From the NCBI GenBank assembly GCA_963735455.1, contig CAVTKZ010000002.1, positions 1,364,001 through 1,428,000 on the forward strand: 64,000 bases of DNA. Reading direction: 5' to 3'. Numbering within the stretch: position 1 is the first letter of the stretch; each line of letters begins with the position of its first letter. The position numbers and the translations under genes were made by a program. Under the pieces are notes generated by a model. The model saw nothing but the letters and a program-made list of their open reading frames with translations. It made no database searches and had not been told where the DNA came from. Positions 48,541-58,228 of this stretch are shown here, in pieces. Source of the stretch: Palsa-1033 sp963735455. GTDB lineage: Bacteria; Chloroflexota; Limnocylindria; Limnocylindrales; CSP1-4.

Positions 48541-50126
48541 CGGTCGATGGCCGCCGCGCGGCCCTCGGACCGCCAGGTCGACGGACGCTCAGTGGTCTGA
48601 GGGGCGATCGTGTGGAGCCCCGATCCAGCCCGCTCGCCGCCCTGGCCAAGCTCGGGATCAGCGCCGGGCCCAGGCCCGAACGCGGCCAGGCCGGCTGCGA
48701 GGAGGGCCCGCCGGACGGCCGCCGCGTGGCTTGCCGGGCCGTCCCAATGATCGGCAACGAAGTCGGTCGACAGCTCCCCGGCCCGGAACGCCTCGCTGCC
48801 GACGACGAAACGATGGAACGGCAGGGTCGTCTGGACGCCGCCGATCTCGGTCTCCTCGAGCGCCCGGGCAAGGCGCTCGATCGCGGCAACCCGGTCCGGG
48901 GCGTGGACCAGGAGCTTGGCGATCAATGGATCGTAGTCCGGCGGGATCAGCTCGCCGGCCTCGATCGCGCTATCGATCCGGACGCCCGGACCGGCGGCTG
49001 GGGCAAAACGTCCGATCCGGCCGGAGAGCGGCCGGAACTCCCGGGCCGGGTCCTCGAGCGAGATCCGGACTTCGATCGCATGGCCGGTGGGCCGGCCGGC
49101 CTGCTCGGCGGCGGCCAGGGCGGCGGCCGACAGCGGTGCGCCGGCGGCCAGCCAGAGCTGCTCCTGGACGATGTCGACGCCGCTCACCAGCTCGGTCACG
49201 CCGTGTTCGACCTGCAAGCGGGCGTTGACCTCGAGGAACCAGAACGCCCCGTCCTGGTCGAACAGGAACTCGGCGGTGGCCGCGTTGCGCAGGCCGGCCG
49301 CGACGCCGAGCCTGGCCGCCAGCTCATGGATCTCGTCTCGCTTCTGCCCGGACAAGCCCGGCGCGGGGGCCTCTTCGACGAGCTTCTGGTGGCGGCGCTG
49401 GATCGAGCAGTCGCGCTCGCCGATCGCCACCACCCGGCCCGCCGCATCGCCCAGCAGCTGGACCTCGATGTGGCGCGCCGGGCGGATCTCCCGTTCGAGA
49501 TAGACCGCGCCGTCGCCGAAGGCAGCTTCGGCCTCGGTCGCGGCGTCGGCCAGCGCGGCCTGGAGCTCGCCGCGTCCGGCAACCCGGCGCATCCCCCGGC
49601 CACCGCCGCCGGCCGTCGCCTTGACCAGCAAGGGATAGCCCGTCTGGTCCGCCGCGGCCACGACCGAGGCCCGCTGCGCGGCGTCGTCGAGCCGCGCGGG
49701 TTCCAGCGTGCCCGGGACGACGGGGACGCCGACCGAGCGGGCCAGCCGGCGCGCCGCCAGCTTGTCGCCGACGGCAGCGATCGTCCGGCTGTCGGGACCG
49801 ACAAAGACCAGGCCGGCCCGCTCCACGGCCGCGGCGAACGCGGCCCGCTCGGCGAGGAAGCCGTAGCCGGGATGGACGGCATCCGCGCCGGACTCGACGG
49901 CGGCAGCCACGATCGCGTCGATCGCCAGGTAGCTGTCGGCCGCGGCGGCGGGACCGATCCGGACCGCCCGGTCGGCTGCCCGGACATGACCGGCATGCCG
50001 GTCGGCGTCGCTGAAGACGGCTACCGTCTCGACCCCAAGCTCGCGACAGGCCCGGATGATCCGGACGGCGATCTCGCCCCGGTTGGCGACCAGGACCCGC
50101 CCGAACGGTCGTCGATCGAGGGTCAC
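48528..50126 (-). CDS. pccA: Biotin carboxylase subunit of an acyl-CoA (propionyl-CoA) carboxylase
   Basis: A 532-residue ATP-grasp enzyme that carboxylates biotin. Features are RVLVANRGEIAVRIIRAC, VHPGYGFLAE, the ATP lid KATAGGGGRGMR and EVNARLQVEHGVTE. The C-terminal 60 residues are not conserved. A GTG start at 50126 is used. The mutase and epimerase neighbours favour propionyl-CoA over acetyl-CoA as substrate. It follows pccB by 34 bases. Confidence 0.93.
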   Translation of the reverse strand: MTLDRRPFGRVLVANRGEIAVRIIRACRELGVETVAVFSDADRHAGHVRAADRAVRIGPAAAADSYLAIDAIVAAAVESGADAVHPGYGFLAERAAFAAAVERAGLVFVGPDSRTIAAVGDKLAARRLARSVGVPVVPGTLEPARLDDAAQRASVVAAADQTGYPLLVKATAGGGGRGMRRVAGRGELQAALADAATEAEAAFGDGAVYLEREIRPARHIEVQLLGDAAGRVVAIGERDCSIQRRHQKLVEEAPAPGLSGQKRDEIHELAARLGVAAGLRNAATAEFLFDQDGAFWFLEVNARLQVEHGVTELVSGVDIVQEQLWLAAGAPLSAAALAAAEQAGRPTGHAIEVRISLEDPAREFRPLSGRIGRFAPAAGPGVRIDSAIEAGELIPPDYDPLIAKLLVHAPDRVAAIERLARALEETEIGGVQTTLPFHRFVVGSEAFRAGELSTDFVADHWDGPASHAAAVRRALLAAGLAAFGPGPGADPELGQGGERAGSGLHTIAPQTTERPSTWRSEGRAAAIDRWPR

Positions 50127-50136
50127 CTGGGGAGCC

Positions 50137-50154
50137 TGTCCTTACGCAAAGACG
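50137..50154 (-). promoter_or_regulatory. parS-like 18-bp motif, copy 1 (pccB-pccA spacer)
   Basis: On the minus strand it reads CGTCTTTGCGTAAGGACA. It matches copies 2 and 3 at 16 of 18 positions each. It is an imperfect palindrome in the 34-base space between pccB and pccA. It is proposed as a site for the nearby ParB. Confidence 0.5.
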
Positions 50155-50160
50155 GGGGCG

Positions 50161-51712
<1,552 letters not shown>

Positions 51713-51730
51713 GAAGCACACCATTCTTGC

Positions 51731-51748
51731 TGTCTTTGCGTACGGACA
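51731..51748 (+). promoter_or_regulatory. parS-like 18-bp motif, copy 2 (upstream of pccB)
   Basis: TGTCTTTGCGTACGGACA, an imperfect palindrome differing from copy 1 (read in reverse) at two positions and from copy 3 at two positions. It lies in the pccB-parA intergenic region, about 200 bases before parA. Confidence 0.55.
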
Positions 51749-51813
51749 GAGGGCCGGGATCGGTCCCGGTCCATGATATCGGCGCCGGATCGCTGGGCAT
51801 GACGGTACCCTCT

Positions 51814-51856
51814 CTGTCCACAGAATCGGTGAACAACTGTCGCGAACTGTGGATAA
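51814..51856. promoter_or_regulatory. DnaA box and a weaker box upstream of parA
   Basis: A perfect consensus DnaA box, TTATCCACA, lies on the minus strand at 51856-51848. A weaker one (CTGTCCACA, two mismatches) lies at 51814-51822 on the plus strand. They are in the pccB-parA intergenic region, about 90-130 bases before parA. They could reflect closeness to oriC or DnaA control of parAB. Two boxes alone do not make an origin. Confidence 0.5.
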
Positions 51857-51945
51857 GTGGTTGACCCACTGGGCCTGATCGTGGAGTACCATCTCGGGAC
51901 GGATTCCGCATTGCGCGACGTTCCGACCATCTACACCGAGGTGAT

Positions 51946-52719
51946 GTGCCCGTGGCGAATGTGATCGCGATTGCGAATCAGAAGGGCGGTGTCGGCAAGA
52001 CGACGACCGCCATCAACCTTGGCGGCGCCCTCGCGGAGCAGGGCTATCGTGTCCTGTGCATCGACATGGACCCCCAGGCCAATCTGACCGTCGGGCTCGG
52101 CATCAACCTCGGAACGGTCGAGCGGTCCGTTGCCGATGTCCTGGCCGATTCGCGCGCGACCATGGCGGAGATCGTCATCCCGACCCAGACGACCGGGATC
52201 GACGTCGCGCCGGCGACACTCGAGCTGGCCTCGACCGAAGTCGAGCTGTTCAGCGCGATCGGCCGCGAGCATGCCCTGCGCGAGGCGCTCGACAACTGGG
52301 TGGACCAGCACTACGACTTCGCGCTGATCGATTGCCCGCCAACGCTCGGGCTGCTGACGATCAACGCCCTTGTCGCGGCGCGCAGCGTGATCATTCCGGT
52401 CCAGACGCAGTACTACGCGCTCAAGGGCCTGACCGCACTGGTCAAGGTGATCAACACGATCCGGGCCAAGCTGAACCGTGACCTGCGGGTGCTCGGCCTG
52501 CTGCCCACGTTCTACGATGGCCGAACGATCCTCGGCCGCGAGATGCTGGACGAGCTCCGCGAGCTGGGCGACCATCACGTCTTCAATACGATCGTTCGAA
52601 ATACGGTCAAGCTGGGCGAAGCCCCGCTCACGGGTCGTCCGATCACGTCGTACGCGTCGAGCTCCGACGCGGCCCGGACATACCGCGAGCTGGCACGGGA
52701 GGTAATCGAACTTGGCTAG
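51946..52719 (+). CDS. parA: Chromosome partitioning ATPase ParA
   Basis: A 257-residue deviant Walker ATPase that segregates the chromosome with ParB. The deviant Walker A is NQKGGVGKTTTAINL, Walker A' CIDMDPQANLTVGLG and Walker B DFALIDCPPTLGLLT. The short N-terminus (no HTH) marks the chromosomal Soj/ParA Ib-like type. The GTG start has ribosome site GAGGTGAT. It overlaps parB by 8 bases. Confidence 0.95.
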   Translation: MPVANVIAIANQKGGVGKTTTAINLGGALAEQGYRVLCIDMDPQANLTVGLGINLGTVERSVADVLADSRATMAEIVIPTQTTGIDVAPATLELASTEVELFSAIGREHALREALDNWVDQHYDFALIDCPPTLGLLTINALVAARSVIIPVQTQYYALKGLTALVKVINTIRAKLNRDLRVLGLLPTFYDGRTILGREMLDELRELGDHHVFNTIVRNTVKLGEAPLTGRPITSYASSSDAARTYRELAREVIELG

Positions 52720-53758
52720 GACGGATTTCCGGGCAACGGCCGCGCGCCGGCTGTCCGAGGAGCGCGAGCTCGGTCCCGCCGTGATCAGCCTCCTGTCACC
52801 CGAAGGCGCGACCCGCAACCTGGGCGTTCGTCATGTCCCGGTCAGCCGGATCGAAGCCAATCCGGACCAGCCCCGGATGACGTTCGAGCAATCGGCCCTC
52901 GATGAGCTGACGGCCTCGATCAAGGAGCACGGGATCCTCCAGCCGGTGCTGCTTCGGCCATTTGGCCCGGCCGGTCGCTACCAGCTGATCGCCGGCGAGC
53001 GACGCTGGCGGGCGGCCAAGGCCGCCGGGCTCGATTCGATCCCGGCGATGATCGAGGAGATCGACGACGACACGGCGCTCGAGATCGCGATCATCGAGAA
53101 CCTCCAGCGCGAGGACCTCTCGCCCCTCGAAGAAGCGACGATGTACGACCGGATGGTCAAGGACCACGGCTACAGCATTCGCCGCCTGGCGCAGAAGCTG
53201 GGCAAGGACAAGGGCTATCTCGAGAATCGGCTGCGCCTGGCCGACGCCCCGGAAGAGATCCGCCAGCTCGTGTCTTTGCGCAAGGACACCCTGTCCCATG
53301 CTTACGAGCTGATGAAGGTCGAGGATCCCAAGAAGCGCCGCCGGCTTGCGGCCCAGGTGGCGAGCGGCGAGCTCTCCCTGGTCAAGCTCAAGCTGAAGAT
53401 CGAAGGCCGCCGGCCGCGGTCGGGCGAAGACGACGAGGGTGACGCGGCCAGCGGCGTCGCCGAAGATCGGCCGGCCGGCCGGGGCCGCAACGCGGACCAG
53501 GGCACCGACCTGGCCGACGCCGCCGGGTCAGCCTGGTCCGGGGCGCGATCGGTTTCGCCGCTGCGCGAGGATTCGCTGCTCGAGGCCAAGCAGGGCCTGG
53601 CCGACTCGCTCGAGGAGTTCTTTGGCGTCCTGCGCCAGAAGGACGTCCTGGATTCGATTGGCGACGTGGACCGGGCGAACCTGGCCAAGTACCTGATGAT
53701 CGCCAAGCTTCGCCTCGAGAATGCGATCGCGATGGTCCGCAGCGGAGAGGTCAGCTAG
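52712..53758 (+). CDS. parB: Chromosome partitioning protein ParB
   Basis: A 348-residue ParB CTPase/DNA-binding protein with a TTG start. The CTP-binding domain includes the ParB motif NPDQPRMTF and GERRWRAAKAAG (about 95-106), with ENLQREDLSPLEEA following. The HTH recognition segment KDKGYLENRLRL (about 165-176) differs from the usual KSR-x-x-VAN type. A Gly/Arg-rich linker leads to a C-terminal dimer domain from about 300. A parS-like motif lies inside the gene at 53271. Confidence 0.95.
   Translation: MARTDFRATAARRLSEERELGPAVISLLSPEGATRNLGVRHVPVSRIEANPDQPRMTFEQSALDELTASIKEHGILQPVLLRPFGPAGRYQLIAGERRWRAAKAAGLDSIPAMIEEIDDDTALEIAIIENLQREDLSPLEEATMYDRMVKDHGYSIRRLAQKLGKDKGYLENRLRLADAPEEIRQLVSLRKDTLSHAYELMKVEDPKKRRRLAAQVASGELSLVKLKLKIEGRRPRSGEDDEGDAASGVAEDRPAGRGRNADQGTDLADAAGSAWSGARSVSPLREDSLLEAKQGLADSLEEFFGVLRQKDVLDSIGDVDRANLAKYLMIAKLRLENAIAMVRSGEVS
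53271..53288 (+). promoter_or_regulatory. parS-like 18-bp motif, copy 3 (inside parB)
   Basis: TGTCTTTGCGCAAGGACA; with one more base on each side it is a 20-bp palindrome with a single mismatched pair. It is inside parB, as B. subtilis parS is inside spo0J. It is the most symmetric of the three copies. Confidence 0.55.
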
Positions 53759-53760
53759 GT

Positions 53761-53795
53761 CGGCCTGGCCGGCCACACGGGCCCGGGTCAGGCCG
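53761..53795. terminator. Possible bidirectional terminator between parB and ubiA
   Basis: CGGCCTG (53761-53767) pairs with CAGGCCG (53789-53795) in the 38-base gap between convergent genes. The loop is long and there is no T-run, so support is weak. Confidence 0.3.
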
Positions 53796-53796
53796 G

Positions 53797-54651
53797 CTAG
53801 AGCAGGCCCCGGCCGGCCAGCCCGCCCAGCCAGGCGACGCCGAGGGCCGCCAGCCCGACGGCCTGGAGCTCCCAGCCTCGTTCCCGGGTCCCGGCCAGCG
53901 GGCTCCGGCCCAGGGCCAGCCCGATCATCATCAGGGCGACCGACCCGTCGGCCGTGCCGATCGCCAGGATCGAGGCCCCAAGGGCCAGGAGCGACCCCAC
54001 CGCGACCAGCGCCACCACGGCCTCGAGCAGGGCGCCGGCCCGCCAGGCCAGCTCGCGGCCCAGCGACCCGACGGCGGTCCGCAGGCCTGCCTCGCGGTCG
54101 CGCTCGTCGTCGGCCAGCTCATTGGCCAGGGCCAGCGCCGCTCCGCCGAGGACGGCCAGGGGCAGCAGGACCAGGAAGGCCGGCGGGATGCTGCCCGTCG
54201 CCCCGACCCAGGCGTAGACGGGCAGGATCGGCAGGCCGACGGCGAAGGCCAGCCATGACCAGCGGCTCGCCTTGAGGCGCAGGTCGTAGAGGTAGCCGAC
54301 GGCCACGCCGACCAGCGCTACGGCCAGGGTCGCGGCTCCCCCGCCGAGGGACAGCCCGAGGCCGGCCACGAGGCCGGCGCCGCCGATCAGCCGGGCGATC
54401 CCGAACGAGACCTGCCCGCGGGGCAGCGGCTTGCCCGGCTTGAGATCGCGGTCCCGGGTGACGTCGGCCAGGTCATTGAGCGACCCGATCGAGGCCTGCA
54501 GGCAGAACATCGCCAGGCCCAGGAGGCCTGCCCGCTCGAGCCCGGCGCCGGCCAGCCCGGCGATGGCAGCGGTGGCCAGGGCATCCAGCAGTGACGGGAA
54601 TGGATGGATCAGCCGGAGCGCCCCGGCAGCCTGCTGACCGGCCTGGGCCAG
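53797..54651 (-). CDS. UbiA family prenyltransferase, probable CTG start
   Basis: A polytopic membrane enzyme of about 284 residues with some eight spans. The first Asp-rich motif is NDLADVTRDRD and the second ELADDERDREAGLR, so it should join a polyprenyl chain to a small acceptor (quinone, haem or lipid pathway). No ATG, GTG or TTG precedes RLIHPFPSLLDAL in frame unless the gene overlaps its neighbour by 140 bases, so CTG 54651 is the likely start. Confidence 0.85.
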   Translation of the reverse strand: MAQAGQQAAGALRLIHPFPSLLDALATAAIAGLAGAGLERAGLLGLAMFCLQASIGSLNDLADVTRDRDLKPGKPLPRGQVSFGIARLIGGAGLVAGLGLSLGGGAATLAVALVGVAVGYLYDLRLKASRWSWLAFAVGLPILPVYAWVGATGSIPPAFLVLLPLAVLGGAALALANELADDERDREAGLRTAVGSLGRELAWRAGALLEAVVALVAVGSLLALGASILAIGTADGSVALMMIGLALGRSPLAGTRERGWELQAVGLAALGVAWLGGLAGRGLL

Positions 54652-54664
54652 GGCCCCCGGCCGG

Positions 54665-55030
54665 TCAGACGTAGACGAGATCCTCGAAGTTCTCGACGAG
54701 GTAGTCCACGATCCGGGCGCGGCCATCGGCGGCTTCCCGCCTGATCCCGGAGACCAGCGCCCAAAGCATGATTGCCGGGACCATCGACTCCCCATTCGCG
54801 TCACGCCCGAAGGTCGCCGGCGCTCCGCCCCCAGCCGCGTAGATCCGTTCGAGCGCCCGATCGTCGACCCGAGCGGCCTTCTTGAAGTCGGCCAGTACCC
54901 GGCGCACGCCTCGCCGGCGAGCGATGTCGCGCATCAGCTCCGACGCCCAGGCGTCGAGCTGGGCATCGTCCTGTTCCGCCAGCCGCTCCCGGTATTCCTT
55001 CGGGTTGGCGGCGAGTCCCGTTGCTCCCAC
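54665..55030 (-). CDS. Hypothetical protein
   Basis: A 121-residue soluble, largely helical protein of unknown family, with RERLAEQDDAQLDAWASEL and RRVLADFKKAARVDDRAL. The GTG start at 55030 has a good ribosome site (GAGGAG). It ends FEDLVYV just before ubiA. No function can be given. Confidence 0.75.
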   Translation of the reverse strand: MGATGLAANPKEYRERLAEQDDAQLDAWASELMRDIARRRGVRRVLADFKKAARVDDRALERIYAAGGGAPATFGRDANGESMVPAIMLWALVSGIRREAADGRARIVDYLVENFEDLVYV

Positions 55031-55075
55031 CGGATCTCCTCGTGACGCGTGTGCCCTCGAGTATCGCAGGAAGTG

Positions 55076-55756
55076 CTAGGCGGCGGGCAGCTCCACGAGC
55101 GCATCGAGCTCGGCGAGGCTGTCCACGACGACGCTGGCGGCCTCCCGGGCACCGGGTGCGGGCGGGACGGAGGCGTTCGGGATCAGGGCCACGGTCATCC
55201 CCGCCGCCCGCCCGGCCAGGACCCCGTTGAGCGAGTCCTCGACGACCAGGCAGCCGGCCGGGTCGACGCCCATCCGTTCGGCGGCCAGGAGGTAGACGTC
55301 GGGGGCCGGCTTGCCGTGGGCGACATCGTCGGACGAGACGACGGCCTTGAGCAGGTCGCCGATCCCCAGCGCTGCCAGCGCCGCGTCGATCACGGCCCGG
55401 TGCGCCGATGAGGCAAGCCCGAGGGGCACGCCGGCCGCGGCCAGACGCCGGACGGCCCCGACTGCGCCCTCGATCAGGGGCGCTCCCAGGCGCTGGTAAC
55501 GCTCGACCATCGCCCCGACGATCTCGTCAACGATCTGCTGGTCGGGCAGGTCGAGGTCAAGCCGCTCGCGCATGATCCGGGCCCAGGCCAGGGAGTTGGC
55601 GCCCATGACCGCCGCGAGGTCGTCGGGCGTCCAGCCTCGACCGCGCTGGGCGGCCCACTCGCGGCGCACCTCGTCCCACCAGATCTCAGCGTCGACCAGG
55701 ACACCGTCGAGGTCGAAGATGACTGCCGATGGCCGCCGCCCGGGCGCTCCGGTCAC
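55076..55756 (-). CDS. HAD family hydrolase (beta-phosphoglucomutase-like)
   Basis: A 226-residue HAD phosphatase of subfamily IA. Motif I is VIFDLDGVLVDAE, motif II GLASSAHRAV, motif III Lys in AHGKPAPDVYLL and motif IV VVEDSLNGVLAGRAAG. The helical cap lies at about 20-90. The start is GTG 55756, 5 bases after the restored stop of the upstream gene; the apparent in-frame fusion to that gene is a frameshift artefact. Confidence 0.88.
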   Translation of the reverse strand: MTGAPGRRPSAVIFDLDGVLVDAEIWWDEVRREWAAQRGRGWTPDDLAAVMGANSLAWARIMRERLDLDLPDQQIVDEIVGAMVERYQRLGAPLIEGAVGAVRRLAAAGVPLGLASSAHRAVIDAALAALGIGDLLKAVVSSDDVAHGKPAPDVYLLAAERMGVDPAGCLVVEDSLNGVLAGRAAGMTVALIPNASVPPAPGAREAASVVVDSLAELDALVELPAA

Positions 55757-55761
55757 GCCGC

Positions 55762-56338
55762 TCAGCGTGAGGGCGGGCGGACGCTGAGTGCCTTGACCGC
55801 CGAGCCGGCGGCCGGCCCGACCGCGCCCTTTGTCGCGCCCTTGGTCGCGCTCTTGCCCCCGGCCCCGCCCACCGCCTTGGCCGCAGACTGCCGGCGCCCG
55901 GCGGGCGGGCTTGTCCAGGTTGGGCAGCGGCCGGCCCTCGAGCCCGGCCAGGGTCAGACCGGCGAAGGCGGCGACGTCCTCGGCGTTGTCGTCGGTGCCC
56001 CGGATCGGCTGGCCCTCGACCTGGAACATGACCAGCCGATGGCCACGCTCGCTCTCGGCCGCCAGCTCGCCAACCTGGACCTTGCTCCAACGGATCAGCC
56101 GGCCGCTCACCCGCGATCCCTCGCCGACACCACCCGCCCGGACATTGACCGCCGCCAGCCCGGCCGAACAGGGCGCCATCAACGTCCAGCGGCTGCCGGT
56201 CTCGTCGCCCCAGCTGATCCAGCAGTGCGGGTCGGCCTCAGCTCCGAGCGAAGCCAGGATCGAGCCGACCGAATCGAGGACCTTCTGGTTGAGCCCGTCC
56301 TTGCCCGGCGCCTTGGAGCGCCAGCCGCTCAGTCGCAT
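55762..56338 (-). CDS. Hypothetical protein with Lys/Ala-rich tail, frameshifted
   Basis: A protein of about 191 residues. The globular part (about 1-145) has MRLSGWRSKAPGKDGLN, CWISWGDETGSRWTL and GQPIRGTDDNAEDVAAFAG and no known family. After about 55885 the given frame runs Gly/Arg-rich into the HAD gene. Shifting one base gives a low-complexity tail with TKGATKGAVGPAAGSAVK and a stop at 55762. That tail resembles histone H1-like basic repeats. ATG 56338 has ribosome site GGAGG. Confidence 0.65.
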
Positions 56339-56532
56339 CCGTGGACCTCCGCTTGATCGCCGGACCATCGCGATCCTGCCCGCGAGGCTACCACGCATGG
56401 CCACGCTTGACGGCGCAGAATCAGGCCTGACAAGCCCCTCGTCGGGCTCTCGATCCGCCGGACTCCCGGCCGAGGCGCCCCCTGACCTTCGGCGCCTCCC
56501 GCAGCCCGAATCGGCCCGGCTAGGATGGGCCG

Positions 56533-57627
56533 GTGAGCGGACCCATCGCCCTGGCGGTCATCGGGATCATCGGCGGCCTGATCCTCCTCGGCCGGGGCCT
56601 GGGCGGCTACCGCCGGGCGAACCTGATCTCGGACCTGGCCGGCGCGACGATCTCGGGGATCGCCGCCGGCGAGAACCGGGTGAGCGGCACGATCGAGGCG
56701 GCCGAGCTGACCCTGGTCTCGCCCCTCCAGTCGGAGCCCTGTGTCTACTACCGGGCCAGCGTGACCGTGGAAGGCGAGCGGTCCGAGTCGCGCGTCTTCC
56801 GCGACGAGCGGGCGGTGGGCTTCCGGGTCCGCGATCCGAGTGGCTCGATCCGGGTCTTCCCGCGAGGCGCCGCCTTCGACGTCCCCGACCAGTACAACAG
56901 CCGGAGCGGCATCCTGGGCGACGATCCGGTTGGCCTGCGCCTGCGCAGCGGTCCGGCGACGGCGATGGCCGAGGAGGACCGGGCGGCCCAGATCGCCGAC
57001 CTGCTGACCGTCCACGTCCCGGGGGCGGCGCTCGACGGGAGCGATGGCTCGCCGGCCCTCCGGCCGGCCGGCGGGCTGTTCGGATCGGCGGCCCTGGGCG
57101 GCGGCCGGCGCCACTATCTCGAGGGCCGCCTGGCCGTCGGCGACCCGGTCACGATCGTGGGCATGGCCCTGCCGTTCGACCAGCTGGCCGAGCCGGGCGC
57201 CTCCGACGCCATGGACGGCGGCCTGGACGCGGGCGGCGACGACCCGGAGGTTGCCGCCGACCTGGCCGCGGCGCAGGCCGGCGGAACCCTCGCGGCGAGC
57301 CCCGAGGAAGCCTGGGGCAACGCCGCGATCCCCGGGTTCGGGATCGGCCGGCCGACCCGCGCGCCAAGCCTCGACCCGGCCGCAACTGCGCCGGCCCTGG
57401 CGACCGGCGACGCGGCGGCCCGGGCCGAGCGCACGTTCGACATCCCGGCGGGCAGCCTGGTCCTGGCCGGCCAGGCCGGCCTGCGCCTGCTGGTCACGGC
57501 CGGCACGCCGGCGGTCGCCGCCCGGCGGGCCGACGACCGGTTCATCGTCGGCCTGCTGGGTGCCGGGCTGTCGATCGCCTGCGCCCTGGCCCTGGCCTGG
57601 CTGATCAGCTCGGGGCTGGGCGCCTGA
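56533..57627 (+). CDS. GIDE domain membrane protein
   Basis: A 364-residue protein with an N-terminal span (about 5-20) and a C-terminal span (about 340-360). Between them is a GIDE-like domain (SGTIEAAELTLVSPLQSEPCVYYRASV ... HYLEGRLAVGDPVTIVG, read in parts). GIDE is the domain of mitochondrial E3 ligase MUL1; prokaryotic forms lack the RING finger, as here. A disordered Ala/Asp-rich insert lies at about 230-290. The start is GTG 56533. It overlaps lemA by one base, a pairing seen in other prokaryotes. Confidence 0.75.
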   Translation: MSGPIALAVIGIIGGLILLGRGLGGYRRANLISDLAGATISGIAAGENRVSGTIEAAELTLVSPLQSEPCVYYRASVTVEGERSESRVFRDERAVGFRVRDPSGSIRVFPRGAAFDVPDQYNSRSGILGDDPVGLRLRSGPATAMAEEDRAAQIADLLTVHVPGAALDGSDGSPALRPAGGLFGSAALGGGRRHYLEGRLAVGDPVTIVGMALPFDQLAEPGASDAMDGGLDAGGDDPEVAADLAAAQAGGTLAASPEEAWGNAAIPGFGIGRPTRAPSLDPAATAPALATGDAAARAERTFDIPAGSLVLAGQAGLRLLVTAGTPAVAARRADDRFIVGLLGAGLSIACALALAWLISSGLGA

Positions 57628-58208
57628 TGCCGTACGCCGCCGCCGGGGCCTTCGTCCTGATCCTGGTCCTCGTCCTGGCCGGCTTCTTCGCGTTCGTGAC
57701 CTATAACGCGGTGGTCGCCCTCGGCCAGCGGATCAACAAGGCCTGGGCCAACATCGATGTCGCCCTCAAGCAGCGCTTCGACGAGCTGCCCAACCTGGTC
57801 AGTGCCGTGCGCGGCGTGATGGGCTTCGAGCAGGACGTCCTGACCCGGGTGACCGAGCTGCGCAACGCCTACTCCGGCACGGCCCCGGTGACCGAGCAGG
57901 CGACGACATCGGAGGCCACCAGCCGGGCGGTCCGCCAGCTGTTCGCCACGGTCGAGAAGTATCCCGAGCTCAAGTCGGCGGCCAACGTCCTCAGCCTGCA
58001 GGCCGAGATCGAGCGGCTCGAGGGCGTGATCGCCGACCGGCGCGAGCTCTACAACGACTCCGTCGCCCGCTACAACATCCGGATCAGGCAGCTCCCGGCG
58101 ATCCTGCTGGCCGGGCTGTGCGGCTGGCGCCCACGCGACTTCTTCGCCGTCGACGACGGCCAGCGCGCGGTCGCGCCGGTGGACCTGACGGGCAGCGCCC
58201 CGAGCTGA
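57627..58208 (+). CDS. lemA: LemA family protein
   Basis: A 193-residue protein with a short periplasmic N-terminus, one span at about 6-28 and a long helical domain. Hallmarks are YNAVVALGQRINKAWANIDV, LKQRFDELPNLVSAVRG, YPELKSAANVLSLQAEI and YNDSVARYNIRI. Function is unknown; LemA proteins are often next to TPM or GIDE-type membrane proteins. ATG 57627 overlaps the GIDE stop (TGATG). Confidence 0.92.
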   Translation: MPYAAAGAFVLILVLVLAGFFAFVTYNAVVALGQRINKAWANIDVALKQRFDELPNLVSAVRGVMGFEQDVLTRVTELRNAYSGTAPVTEQATTSEATSRAVRQLFATVEKYPELKSAANVLSLQAEIERLEGVIADRRELYNDSVARYNIRIRQLPAILLAGLCGWRPRDFFAVDDGQRAVAPVDLTGSAPS

Positions 58209-58228
58209 GGGCGGGGCCGGCGGCGCCG

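Noticed and set aside
51814..51856. Full oriC at the parA upstream region.
   Set aside because: Only one perfect and one weak DnaA box, no AT-rich unwinding stretch and no dnaA/dnaN nearby.
55076..56404. A single 442-residue protein fusing the unknown protein to a HAD phosphatase.
   Set aside because: The linker is a shifted reading of a Lys/Ala tail with its own stop, and the HAD domain has its own GTG start.
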